Part shown: one piece after another, positions 34,320-45,004 of the stretch
Layout: each line of letters starts with the position of its first letter
Position numbering within the stretch: position 1 is the first letter of the stretch
NCBI GenBank assembly: GCA_024803745.1
Contig: JANJXV010000029.1
Span: 23,364,001 to 23,428,000 of the forward strand
Direction: 5' to 3'
Length of the DNA: 64,000 nucleotides
Source: Megascapheus bottae
Taxonomy: Eukaryota > Chordata > Mammalia > Rodentia > Geomyidae
The notes under the pieces: generated by a model
Database searches by the model: none
Told to the model about the DNA's origin: nothing
The model's input: the letters and a program-made list of their open reading frames with translations, nothing else
Made by a program: the position numbers and the translations under genes

Positions 34320-35037
34320 AATACATAAAAAGGAATCATCAGTGTTAAATGTGGTACTCCTTGCTCATGTGTTACCTGGGTTGAGGAACAGTCCAGCAGT
34401 AAGAACCCCTCTCTGAGTAGAGAATGAAGCAGCTCAGCATAAAGGTACATGTGAGATCGCAAGTTATATCCCTGGCATGGCAAAGAAAAAGCAGGTGCTA
34501 TTCCAAATATCTATGAAAATTTAGTATAAAGGTTCTCAGAAAGGAATAATGAAGTAAAATTCCAAGCTGGATGAAATGTTCTATAGGTTTACTTTCAAAG
34601 GGGTATAAAAGTACATCAACCTCGGAGTTAATAATATTCTAAAATGTATGGCTATCTGTAGATCAACTTAAAACCTCACATGAAAAACTGTACTTGGACC
34701 AGGTTTTATATTAATTATTAGCCAGTAAGTCTTCAATGGACATTACATGGATTTACTGGAAAATTATCTAACATGGAATTTCAACAATCCAGCAAGGATC
34801 ATTGTATCTTATCTGCAAATTCAGAAAAAGTTTCCCATTTTCTGTTTTTTATTAACATAAATTAATTGTGATTTTCCATTCCATATGTGTATATAGTGTA
34901 CATTGATCAGATTGTCTTTTATATTCTATCCTAATCCTCTTCTCCTTTCTTTTATAAGTGTTCTTAATGGTTCTTATTGTGCAAGTTTTATTGTGTGCAC
35001 CCACCTATATGTACATATATGTAATATACTTTATAAT
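34320..35037. other. No gene or recognised repeat
   Basis: AT-rich DNA up to the ID element's 5' TSD at 35038. Some T-rich, L1-tail-like text near 34845-34960 could not be assigned. Confidence 0.4.
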
Positions 35038-35049
35038 ATTCACCCTTGC

Positions 35050-35134
35050 GGGGTTGGGGATTTAGCTCAGCAGAAGAGCACTTGCCTGGCAAGTGCAAGG
35101 CCCTGAGTTCAGTCCTCAGTTCTGGGGGAAAAAA
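35050..35134 (+). mobile_element. ID element (BC1/tRNA-Ala-derived SINE)
   Basis: ggggttggggatttagctca, then an A box (tagctcagcagaagagc), cttgcctggcaagtgcaagg, and a B box (gagttcagtcc), then a short A tail. TSD attcacccttg (35038-35048) and attcactcttg (35135-35145), one mismatch. This is the only classical monomeric ID copy seen. Pol III A and B boxes are both present with a few changes. Confidence 0.92.
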
Positions 35135-35145
35135 ATTCACTCTTG

Positions 35146-36425
35146 TCACGCTCCCTTCCTCCTCTCTACACCACCTTACTTCTCAATCAGGATTTTTAGA
35201 AGCTCTTTCATGAGCTTCTAAACACACATTCAGATTTTAACTGCCTTAGAAAGTCCCTGGCTAATTGAAATACCCAGGACTGCTAGTAGCAGTGAAAAGA
35301 CTTAGAAGGGAATCTGCTGTGCTCTGACGGCTTGAATGATTTTTCCACAATAACTTATCAAGTCTATTACAAGGGTGGCTTGGTTGTAGACCTCATTTCA
35401 TTGGCATTATTTAACTCAGACTTGACATCTTACATATTAAAAAATTCTATTTATACCAAAGTTTAGAAGGAGGCTGGTACCTATCTGCTCATAGAATATT
35501 GTGCCTACATACAATGTAATTCTTACAAGTTGCCAAATCAGAATTTTCACTTTTTTTGTAGTTCTAGATTTTCTTAATAGAGTTTCAAACCAATAAAGAA
35601 AAAAATCAAAATAGCAAAATAAAAGGATAGAACATTCAAACTAACTTGAAAGTTTTATTATGTCAACAATCCCTTATATTTGAGTCCAAATAAAATGACT
35701 GTTAAAATATTAAATATGGTATTTTTTTATTCCCAATACATCTAGACACCGTTATGTAACAGTGTATGTAATTTAATTTCTTCCTGTGCAAACTTACAAA
35801 AATACATTCAAAATGTCTTTTTATATTCCTAATCTATTAAAAAAGTACATTTTATTAGGAAGACTATATACTTTGGCCAAAATTCCAAAATCCTTTTAAT
35901 GTCAAGCAGTGTTGAGGATGGTATTTGTTTAATATTGGAAAAGGATTATGCCACAGCCACTTAATCAAAGTCTTGTTTCGTGTCAGTATCTATTCAATTT
36001 TGCATGTCCCTGGCTTGATGGAAACTAAGTACCTCGTAACACTGTATAAATATTTATATTGTAATCCATTATTGATATCCTACAAACATTTGACTATCAC
36101 TTGCTAATGGCTGCAGCATGACAGTTCTGGATGCAGATAGGCCATTATTTTCATTTTGTTTCCATAAGACATACTTTGTACACATCAGCAACAAAAATGC
36201 CAGAGACAACATTTAATTGTAGCAATCACTACCAACCCAAAACAGAAGCAAATTTTCTGAATCAAGACCTAAAACAAAAACTTATAAAATATTCTGCCAC
36301 TGTTCAATTTTATTGTTACCTCTCATAAACAGCTATATTGATCTGAGTTTTACATGGTCATTATAAGAGTGGAAATATTTCTAAATCCCTACTTCACACA
36401 TGAAGCAAATGGATTCAGAGTAGTT
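35146..36425. other. No gene or recognised repeat
   Basis: About 1.3 kb of AT-rich DNA; two 60-65 codon frames have no recognisable character. Confidence 0.45.
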
Positions 36426-36427
36426 AA

Positions 36428-36665
36428 ATGAGCCAGGCACACATGGCTCATACCTATAATTGTAGCTTCTCAGGAAGCTGAGATATGAGGATCTCAGTTT
36501 GAGGTCAATTTAGACAGAAAAGTCCATGGTATCCTTATCTGTAATTAACAAGCAAAAAGCCAGAAGTGGAGATGTGGCTCAAGTGGAAGAAAACTGCCTT
36601 GAGCAAAAGACCCAAGAAAGAGCATGAAGCCCCAATTCCAAGTTCCAGCAAGAACATAAAATGAA
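36428..36665 (+). mobile_element. B1-Geo SINE
   Basis: agccaggcacacatggctca, ggaagctgagatatgaggat, gacagaaaagtccatggtat; linker gtaattaacaagcaaaaagc; Geo half gatgtggctcaagtggaaga ... ttccaagttccagcaag, then an AAC-rich tail. Confidence 0.85.
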
Positions 36666-36669
36666 ACAA

Positions 36670-37172
36670 CAACAACAAAACAGGATTAAATGACTTATAC
36701 AAAGACACAAGCTAGTGAGATTAAAAATCAGGGCTTTTGACTCTGACATCCATATCATGGCCAAATGTGCCTCTTCCCAAAGGCAAGCTTTCCCTGCTGA
36801 TATCTTTCATCACACACGTTAAATGCCTCACCTATACCACATGTACAAACATATTCTGTTCCCCAACAGAAAGTAAGCCATCCTAATATGCAGTTAATGT
36901 TTGTATTTGTTTCAGTTATCATGTGCATCTGCTTTCAGTTTAAGACTACAGTTCATTGAACCAGGGCTAATAATTTTGAATAACAGGGTAAGTAGTTTTC
37001 GCTATCAAGACAGCAACTTTTGGATTAAGATGGAATCAAGTCAGGAAGCTGTGTAGTGTAGAATGTGATGCAATGAGTAAGAACCAAAAGTGTACATGAT
37101 TCCAACTGCATCTACAAGCTGTGTGATTGACAATGAATAAATAGTACCAGTATTAATATCTGGTAAAATATT
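36670..37172. other. No gene or recognised repeat
   Basis: Nothing recognised. Confidence 0.45.
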
Positions 37173-37175
37173 GTA

Positions 37176-37403
37176 GAGCTGGGTATTGGTATTCATCCTA
37201 GATACTCAGGAAGCTGGTACCTGAGGTTTGAGTTCAAAGCCAGCCTGGATAGAAAAATTTAAAACACTCTTCAATTAACCAACAAAATGCTGAATATATA
37301 GCTCAAGTGGTAGAGCACCAGCTTTGAATGAAAAATCAAGCGAGAGCACGAGATCCAGAGTTCAAGCCCAAGGATAGCACATGTATACACACACACACAC
37401 ACA

Positions 37404-37437
<34 letters not shown>
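37176..37437 (+). mobile_element. B1-Geo SINE with (CA)n tail
   Basis: gctgggtattggtattcatc, caaagccagcctggatagaa; linker caattaaccaacaaaatgct; Geo half atagctcaagtggtagagca, gagttcaagcccaaggatag; the tail has become a (CA)n microsatellite at 37386-37437. Confidence 0.85.
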
Positions 37438-37440
<3 letters not shown>

Positions 37441-37595
37441 TGGTAAGATAATGTTGTTAAGGCTTCAGTAGAGTATAAAAATAGCACCGAGTAGCTTCTT
37501 GATATATTAATGATCAATCTTTACTAAAAAGAAATCTCTTTATCATATTTTCCTTTTGTAAAAATGTCTTGCAATAGGTTCATAAAAAGAATGAT

Positions 37596-37770
37596 TGGCC
37601 TAGTGGCAGAGTGCTTGCCTAGCATGCACGAAGACCCAGGTTCAATTCCTCAGCATCACATACATAGAAAAAACCTGGAAGTGGTGCTGTGGCTCAAGGG
37701 TAGAGCTCTAGCCTTGAGAAAAGTCCAAGGACAGTGCTCAGGCCCTGAGTTCCAGCCCAGAACTGGCAAA
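37596..37770 (+). mobile_element. IDL-Geo SINE, 5'-truncated by a few bases
   Basis: Starts at tggcctagtggcagagtgct, lacking the usual ggccgggagtt. Full linker and Geo half follow. Perfect 12-bp TSD aaaaagaatgat at 37584-37595 and 37771-37782. Confidence 0.93.
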
Positions 37771-37784
37771 AAAAAGAATGATCA

Positions 37785-38145
37785 TCATTATTAAGGATTA
37801 GTACAAACATGATGAAAAATGGCTTAGTTGGACCAAGTCCTGAAGTCTGAGAGACTTTTGTCAAACATATTTATCCACTTGCTTCATTTGACCTATTGAA
37901 ATGTTCTCCAAAGTTAGTTCATAATTTGTCATTAATCTTCATTGCAATTTCCATAATTAAAATGAGGAAAGGTACCAGACTAAATTTTAATTTCTTATAC
38001 ATAATATTTTTCCCAGAAGGTTATATTGTAATAGATAAATACAACAAAATCATCAGCCAATTTTTTTATTTAAGATAATATTCCATTAATAATTTATTTC
38101 AATAGAACTCGATTTAGAATTTAGAACTCCCACTCAATTTTGGGG
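37785..38145. other. No gene or recognised repeat
   Basis: AT-rich stretch between two IDL-Geo copies. Confidence 0.45.
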
Positions 38146-38147
38146 GT

Positions 38148-38337
38148 TGGGGGCAGGAATTTAGTCTAGTGCTAGAGTGCTTGCCTAACATTCACGAAGA
38201 CGTGGATTGGATTCCTCAGTACCAGAAAAAAGCTGGAAGTGCTACAGTGCCTGTAGTGGTAGAGCTCTAGTCTTGAGAAAGCTCAAGGACAGTGCTCAGG
38301 CCCTGAGTTCAAGCCCCAGGACTGGCAAAAAAAAAAG
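38148..38337 (+). mobile_element. IDL-Geo SINE
   Basis: gggggcaggaatttagtcta, gagtgcttgcctaacattca, shortened linker (ccagaaaaaagc), Geo half with gtagtggtagagctctagtc and gttcaagccccaggactggc, A tail. Confidence 0.9.
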
Positions 38338-38489
38338 AATTATATGGTAGTTACCAGCACATCTCTCTTGCCAGACTATAACTGAGCAGGCTATTGTCAT
38401 AATAAAATTTTTCCATTCATTTCCCTGTCAATCTCAGACCATATCTTTTAGTTCAAATTTTGTTTTTTAAGGTTTTTGAAGGTTTTTTT

Positions 38490-38600
38490 AATGGTTATTT
38501 TAAGGTATTGTGCAGAGAAGTTACATTTTCATTAGTCAAGAACTGAGTACATTTCTTTTTGGACACTGTAACCTCTTATTTCACGTTCCCCCAGTTCATG
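38490..38600 (-). mobile_element. Possible LINE-1 3' tail
   Basis: T-rich beginning, then gtgcagagaagttacatttt, catttctttttggacactgt, acgttcccccagttcatgc. This resembles the antisense L1 3'UTR (ttacagttacat ... C-rich). Weak. Confidence 0.4.
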
Positions 38601-38604
38601 CTTT

Positions 38605-39268
38605 TAAGACACAAAAACAGATTTGAAGACATACATTTGAAGAATAGTTTTCTCTTTTGAAAATAGAATCATTAAAGGAGAATCATACTGAGAGGAAAGC
38701 AGAACTATGTCCTTTAGCCATTTGTCAAAGTGCAGTGTGGACTAAGATTATACAGAACAATAAACACATTCTACTTCCTTCATCGTCCAATAATTCTTAC
38801 CATCCACTCAAACATCCTTGTGCCATTTGAAGGTTTAATGGAGTAGAACAGCTATCTGTGACTTCTTTACGGGTTCTTAATCTGCAGCCATCATGTGCTA
38901 ACAACTCTAAATTCCCACAAGCCTACTTTTCTATTCCTTCAGCATAGAGTTAATGTCACATATTTGAAAGGCTATAAACCAACTGTCTTTTTGAGAACTT
39001 CAAAACTTGAAATTGTTTTTTCTTTCTGCCTATATCTCACATGCATGACATTTTAGAAATATAATACTCTCAACTGGAGAAACTGAGGCTCAGGAAATTG
39101 ACACGACTACTGATCAAGTACACTGGTCCATGGTAGAGTAAGAACTTCAATTCTGCTAACTTCAGCAGAAATGCAGTTTCAGCCATCATGTTTCTTAGAT
39201 TAAATAAGACTTTTACAAGAAGTGCCATTAATTTATTTATCTACTAATGTATGTATGTATGTATGCAT
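38605..39268. other. No gene; short (ATGT)n
   Basis: AT-rich DNA ending in a small ATGT repeat (about 39247-39266). Nothing else recognised. Confidence 0.45.
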
Positions 39269-39271
39269 GTA

Positions 39272-39480
39272 TTTTTGACAGTACTAGTGCTTGAACTTGA
39301 GGCTCCTACTTGTTAGGTATACCATTTAAGCCACATTACCAGCTCTTCTTGCTTCAGCTACTTTTTAGATGGGTCTGATGTGTTTTGCCAGTGTCAACTA
39401 GATCTATGATCTTCTTATTTTTATGTCCCACATAGCTTCAATTATAGAAATATACTAACATGCATGACTCATTTGTTGAG
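39272..39480 (-). mobile_element. B1-dID-like dimeric SINE
   Basis: Antisense: a tRNA-like part (gacagtactagtgcttgaac ... accatttaagccacattacc) and then a 7SL-like part (gtgtcaactagatctatgat, agcttcaattatagaa). B1 plus a deleted-ID right half is the published B1-dID organisation. Old and diverged. Confidence 0.55.
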
Positions 39481-39484
39481 ATGA

Positions 39485-40260
39485 TACATCACTAATTTGT
39501 TTTCCATCATGCCCAGTTTGCAAGTTGTGTTCCTGACAGCTATAATAGTGCTTGTAAAAGCTTAATCTTGACATAATCTTGCTTAACTTTTTACTTTTCA
39601 TAAGTTTTAAATTTTTCGTCCTTTTTTTTCAGGCAAGAAGGAGGACTTTAGTCAGTTCCGAACTGCTACTCCGCCATACATGGTGGCAATACATGGCCAA
39701 AGGGGATTTTTAAGTTTTCTTTCTTACACTTAACTATTAAGACTCAATGAGTTTATATACATAAGGGAATAAAATAAAGTATGTATACATTTTTATCTTT
39801 CCCAGTAACAGGTAAAGATTTTTGAAAGCATAACAAAAAACAGCAAACTATGAAGTGGGTGCAGATAACTTTTGGAAAATGTATTTTACTGTACATCTGA
39901 ACATGGCCAAGCCTGGTTACAGAATAGCTGGAATGAAGTCCTCTGCAGGGATGGCTTCTGTGTGGGAACACATAGATAGACAGATGAAGACAGAGACAGC
40001 AAAAGAGAATAAGCCAAAACATAATAAGATGATAAACATTTCTGTTGAATATACTGAAATCCATACTATTATGTATTTTCTATAAATTATATTAAATTAT
40101 ATATATCACAACAACCTTATAAATTTTCAAGAGGAAGAAACAGGTTCTTTGTAAGGAATCTTGACTAGCGATTCAATTAACATACAAAAATAATCTTATT
40201 TTGTCTGTTCTTGTTCTTATAAAAGGCCTAAGCAAAAAAATGAAGAGAAGCAAGGAAGTT
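39485..40260. other. No gene or recognised repeat
   Basis: AT-rich DNA with frames on both strands around 39753-40085, no recognisable protein. Confidence 0.45.
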
Positions 40261-40373
40261 AACTGAGTGCAGTGACTCACACTTGCAATTCCAACTACAC
40301 TACGTGGGAGGCAGAGATGTAGAGGACAGCAGTTCAAGGACAGTGAATGAGTTAGTGAGATACCATCACGGCA

Positions 40374-40388
40374 AAAAAGTATGGTGGT
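40374..40388. repeat. 5' target-site duplication of the twin-primed L1
   Basis: aaaaagtatggtggt, identical to 43514-43528. The A-rich start fits the L1 endonuclease preference (complement of TTTT/A). Confidence 0.93.
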
Positions 40389-41420
40389 CTACAGGATTCT
40401 TTAATACAGAATCATGTCATCTGCAAAGAGGGATAGTTTGACTTCCTCTTTCCCTACTTGGATCCCCTTTATGCTTGCTTCTTGCCTTATTACAATACTA
40501 TGTTAAAGAGGAGTGGAGAGAGTGGGCATCCTTGTCTCATTCCTGATTTTAGAGGGAATGGCTTTAGCTTTTCACCATTAAGTATAATACTGGCTCTGGG
40601 TTTGTCATACATAGCCGTTACTATAGTGAGGAATGTTCCATGGATTCCTAGTTTCTCCAGAGCTTTTAACATAAAGGGGTGTTGGATCTTGTCAAATGCC
40701 TTTTCCCCATCTATTGAGACAATCATGTGATTTTTGGCCTTGCTCCTGTTGATGTGATGAATTATATTAATTGATTTGTGTATGTTGAACCAGCTTTGCC
40801 TCCCTGTGATGAAACCTGTTTGATCATAGTGTATAATTTTTTTGATAAGTTGTTGTAGACAGTTGGCCAGTATTTTGTTGAGAAGTTTTGCATCGATGTT
40901 CATCAAAGAAATAGGTCTATAGTTCTCCTTCTTTGATGAATGTCTGTCTGGTGGAGATAAGGGTTAAACTGGCTTCATAGAATGAGTTTGGTAAAGAACC
41001 TTCGTTTTCAATTTCGTCGAAGAGCTTGAGGAGTATTGGTGTGAGCTCTGCTTTGAATACCTTACAGAATTCAGCTGTGAATCCATCTGGCCCAGGACTT
41101 CTCTTAGGTGGAAGGTCTCTTATTGCCATTTCTATTTCAATGCTTGAAATATGCCTGTTTATTTGGGTTAGTTCTTCTTGGTTCAGTGTGGGTATGTTAA
41201 TATTGGCTAGGAATTCATCTATTTCTTCTAGGTTCTCAAATTGTGGCATAAAGGTTTGAGAAGTATTCCCTGATGATACTCTGGATCTTGGTAATTTCTG
41301 TCATGATATTACCATTTTCGTCTGCGATTTTGTTTATTTCGGTATGCTCTCTTCTTTTTTTGGTAAGATTTGCTAAGAGTTTGTCAATTTTGTTAATTCT
41401 TTCAAAGAACAAGCTCCTTG
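40389..41420 (-). mobile_element. LINE-1, inverted 5' half (twin-primed)
   Basis: Minus-strand L1 ORF2. Reading from 41420 down, it runs from the linker before the RT (LFFERIN-like), through [26 protein letters not shown] and [15 protein letters not shown], to the catalytic FADD motif at 40427-40416. It stops just after FADD. The plus-strand half starting near 41421 continues from shortly after FADD. The two halves together form one 5'-truncated L1 with its 5' part inverted. Confidence 0.95.
40490..41249 (-). pseudogene. LINE-1 ORF2 reverse-transcriptase domain remnant
   Basis: Two minus-strand frames, 41249-40917 (110 codons) and 40906-40490 (138 codons), cover the RT fingers and palm. Motifs visible are [36 protein letters not shown] and [12 protein letters not shown] frameshift around 40917-40960 separates the frames. 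There is no endonuclease domain or ORF1. The RT core is nearly complete in sequence but cannot be expressed intact. Confidence 0.9.
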
Positions 41421-43513
41421 AGCTGATTCAAAACTTTGGAAGGGTAGCAGGCTATAAAATTAACCCTCAAAAATCAACTGCCTTCCTCTACGCCAAGAGT
41501 GAGAGGAACGAGGCAACAATCAGGAAAGCAACTCCTTTCACAATAGCCTAAAAGAAAATAAAGTACCTAGGAATTACCTTAACTAAGAAGGTAAAGGACC
41601 TTTTTGATGAAAACTTTAAAACCCTGAAAAAGGAAATTAAAGCAGAACTAAGGAAATAGAAAAACCTCCCATGCTCCTGGATTGGAAGAATCAACATCGT
41701 GAAAATGACAATCTTGCCAAGGGCTATCTACAAATTCAATGCAATACCCATCAATATCCCAATGGCATTCTTTAAAGAAATAGAAGAGGCAATCCAAAAT
41801 TTCATATGGAATAATAAAAGACCCCGTATAGCAAAAACACTTCTTAGCAGAAAGAACAGTGCAGGAGGAATTTCAATACCAAACTTTAGACTCTATTACA
41901 GAGCTATGATTATCAAAACAGCTGGCACTGGCACAAGCACAGGCCTGAAGACCAATGGAATAGAACTGACGACCCAGATATTAAACCACAGACCTATGGC
42001 CACCTACTCTTTGACAAGGGAGCCAAAAAAAATAGAATGGAAAAAAGATAGCCTCTTCAACAAGTTGTGCTGGCAGAACTGGTTAAGCACCTGCAGAAAA
42101 CTAAACTTGGATCCTTCTTTGTCACCCTGCACTAGAATTAACTCCAAATGGATCAGAGACCTGGACGTAAAAGCTGACACACTGAAAACTTTACAAGAAG
42201 GAATAGGAGATACACTAGGCCTCCTTGGCACAGGTAGAAACTTTCTTAATAAGGACCAAGAATCACAACAAATCAGAGAAAGGCTGGATAAGTGGGACTG
42301 CATTAAACTGCAGAGCTTTTGTATGGCAAAGGACATAGCTAGTAAATTAATTAGGAAGCTTAAAGAGTGGGAGAAGATCTTCACCAATCATACAACGGAC
42401 AAAGGCCTCATATCTAAAATATATCAACAACTCAAAAAATTGAATCACTCCAAAACTAATCTCCAAAGTAACAACCATCCCATTAAAAAATGGGCCAAAG
42501 ACTTAAAGAGAGTCTTCTCTGAACAAGAAACAAAAATGGCCCATAGACACATGAAGAAATGCTCAACATCTCTGGTCATAAAAGAAATGCAAATCAAAAC
42601 AACTCTAAGATTCCACCTCACTCCAGTTACAATGCCAGGATCAGGAAAACTAATAACAACAGATGCTGGAGGGGATGTGGCCAGGAGGGATCACTACTAC
42701 ACTGTTGGTGGGAGTGCAAACTCATTTAACCACTATGGAAAGCAGTGTGGCAATGCCTCAAAAGGCTAAACATAGAACTCCCCTATGACCCAGCAATTCC
42801 ACTACTTGGCATTTACCCAGCCATCCAGAAACTAGGGCATACTAAATCCACTAGCACAACAATGTTCATTGCAGCATTATTCACCATAGCAAAGATATGG
42901 AACCACCCTAGATGTCCCTCAGTTGATGAGTGGATCAACAAGTTGTGGTATTTGTACACAATGGAATTCTATGCTGCTGTCAGAAAAAATGACATCGACC
43001 CATTTGTTAGGAAATGGAAAGACTTAGAAAAAATCATATTAAGTGAAGTAAGCCAGACTCAAAGGAACTTAGGCTCAATGGTTTCCCTCATTTGTCATAA
43101 TCAGTAGAAACCTTGGGCTTGACTAGCAGAGATTTGCAATAGAGCAAAACCTTGATACATAAGGCCATATAGTATGAAGCTAATTGAAAGGACCTCCAGG
43201 ATAGTGAAACAAAAGCCATATAATGAATGATTGTTGTCCTTAATGTCCTATGTTATCTCTCATCTCTTTTGCTGTCCCTTTGTTATCTCATATTGTTATA
43301 GTATCTCACTTTGTTATCTGATATATTGGATATATTTGTATTTGGTTATTTGAAATTGGATAGGGAAGGGGGGAAAACCAAGATGAGGGGCTGGGGGAGA
43401 GGGTAATGGGGACCAAGACATTTGAAAGGGTATCAATGTATGTGAATTAATGCACCTTCTATCTGGCAAATATCGTGTAACCCTTTTATTAATTACAATA
43501 AAAAAATATTTTT
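41421..43513 (+). mobile_element. LINE-1, sense 3' half (twin-primed)
   Basis: Plus-strand L1 from just after FADD (LLELIQNFGRVAGYKIN) through the ORF2 end at 43107 and a 3'UTR of about 400 bases. The 3'UTR has a G-rich run (43360-43410) and the family end aattaatgcaccttctatct ... ttacaataaaaaaat. The perfect TSD follows at 43514-43528. This 3' end is the reference for the short tails at 13396, 17490, 18982 and 56309. Confidence 0.95.
41428..43107 (+). pseudogene. LINE-1 ORF2 C-terminal half
   Basis: Frame 1 runs 41428-41551, stops twice (about 41549 and 41657), then is open for 356 codons (41699-42769). It shows [52 protein letters not shown] and MQIKTTLRFHLTPV. A frameshift near 42625-42745 moves the rest to another frame (42745-43107: LPYDPAIPLLGIYP, MFIAALFTIAKIWNHPRCP). 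This is the better part of an ORF2 thumb and C-terminal Cys domain. The low decay suggests a relatively recent insertion. Confidence 0.92.
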
Positions 43514-43528
43514 AAAAAGTATGGTGGT
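43514..43528. repeat. 3' target-site duplication of the twin-primed L1
   Basis: aaaaagtatggtggt, perfect match to 40374-40388, directly after the L1 A-rich end. Confidence 0.93.
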
Positions 43529-43714
43529 TTATACCTGCCATTTCAGCTGTTCTGGAAGCTGTAAATGGGAGGATCCAGGCCAGCCTTAGGCAAAAATTAA
43601 AAGTCCCTATCTGAAAGAAATAGTTAAAGCAAAAAGGACTACTTGTATATATCAAATAGTTGATTATACACCTAGCAAGTGGAAACTCTAATTTCAAGTC
43701 CTATCAAAAAGTAC

Positions 43715-44570
43715 TATTAAAGTACTACCACGTACTTCTCCACTCTCTTGTTCAGCAGATGCTAGTCTACAAAAAAAGTCAACTTCGATATTTAGCATGA
43801 AATCTGCATATGTAAATCTCAAAAGAGGCATTCAAACTCTTTGGATCTCAAAACAACATTTAAATGTGGATTTAGCTTCCCAACTTGGTATGTAGTATGC
43901 AAAAGTAAATTTGGGATTTTCTAACCAATTCACTGTTTCAACTATAAAAATGTTATTTCTACTCTACATAAGGCTTCAGGATTCATAAATATATCCACAG
44001 AAAACACCAGATAGCTAGCTGAGCACTGCAGGTCTTTCTTGGATCAACAACTGGCTGGGTCTCCTTAAAAACCCATTCCCACAAGGAAACTGTGACACTA
44101 ATAAAAGTCTATCGCCACTGTGAAGAGAACATGCCCAAGCATCCCCAGGAATTCATTAATAAAAGGAATTCAAATATTATACATTGTTTTTAATTATTTT
44201 AAATGATGGTGCTCAATATTTTGTTTCTTGTTTTTGTTATCTTTAAATAAGTGAACAAAGGGACTTCAACTTCACGTGTGAGTTTATGACTATAATACAT
44301 CTTATTCAGTGTCCCCCCTCCACCACTCCCCCCTAGATCTTCTGACCCTGCTCCTCCCTCAATTTCTCTGGCTCCTTTGATTAGAAATGAAATTATTCAG
44401 AAAGAGGGTATTATTTTAAAACTGATAATATAATCTAAAACAACACTAGAAGCTTGCTGATAATGAGTAATTAGTATGGCAATATAAGCAGATAGCTGTA
44501 TCAACTGAGTGCTAAGAAATGAACCAACAATTGATTTTTTAAAGGTCAGTCTGATTTTTGATCACTTCTT
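43715..44570. other. No gene or recognised repeat
   Basis: AT-rich DNA, no assignable element. Confidence 0.45.
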
Positions 44571-44571
44571 T

Positions 44572-45003
44572 GTTTAGTACTAGTATTGGAACTTCATGCC
44601 TTGTGATTGTCCAGCTGGTTATCAAACACTTGAGTGACACTTCCAGTCCTCTATTTCACTAGTTATTTTGAGAGAGAATCTTGCTTCTGGCTTGATCAGC
44701 ACGTGAGCTCTGATCTGCCTTTTAAGCTTGTCACTGTTGCTCAAGTCTGGGGTGCTGAGCACAGCTTCTTTCAGTGGATGAGACTCCCAGAGTTGTGTTT
44801 GCCAGACTAAACTGGAACTTTGATTCTCCCAACCTCAGCCTCCCATATATCTTGAGATGACAGGCACAGACTATTTTGCTCAACTATAGGTTGAGATGGA
44901 GCTTTTAAACTTTTCTGTCCATACTGGCCTTTAACCAAAATCTTATTAATCTCAGCCCTCCAACGAATTAGGATTGCAGTCATGAGCTATCAGCATCCAG
45001 CTG
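44572..45003 (-). mobile_element. Trimeric B1 plus tRNA-like composite SINE
   Basis: Read on the minus strand from 45003: B1 unit 1 (agctggatgctgatagctca, to about 44885), B1 unit 2 (gtctgtgcctgtcatctcaa, gggaggctgaggttgggaga, to about 44775), a third, more decayed 7SL-like unit (to about 44670), and an ID-like module to 44572. Three 7SL-type units in a row ahead of a tRNA-like end is a more complex build than B1-dID. Unit limits are by eye. Confidence 0.6.
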
Positions 45004-45004
45004 T

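Larger units (their letters stand above)
40262..43712 (+). mobile_element. Old tandem B1-B1-tRNA-like SINE split by an L1
   Basis: First B1 unit at 40262-40373 (gagtgcagtgactcacactt ... gagataccatcacggcaaa). After the L1 insertion, a second B1 unit starts at 43514-43528 (gtatggtggtttatacctgc, ggccagccttaggcaaaaat). A tRNA-like module follows at about 43640-43712, ending caagtcctatcaaaaa. The L1 at 40389-43513 landed at the junction of the two B1 units. Confidence 0.6.

Noticed and set aside
35050..35134. Possible functional tRNA gene
   Set aside because: A and B boxes are present but the cloverleaf is degenerate and TSDs plus an A tail show it is a retroposed ID element.
42004..42387. 127-codon minus-strand frame
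   Set aside because: It is the antisense shadow of L1 ORF2 (41699-42769).
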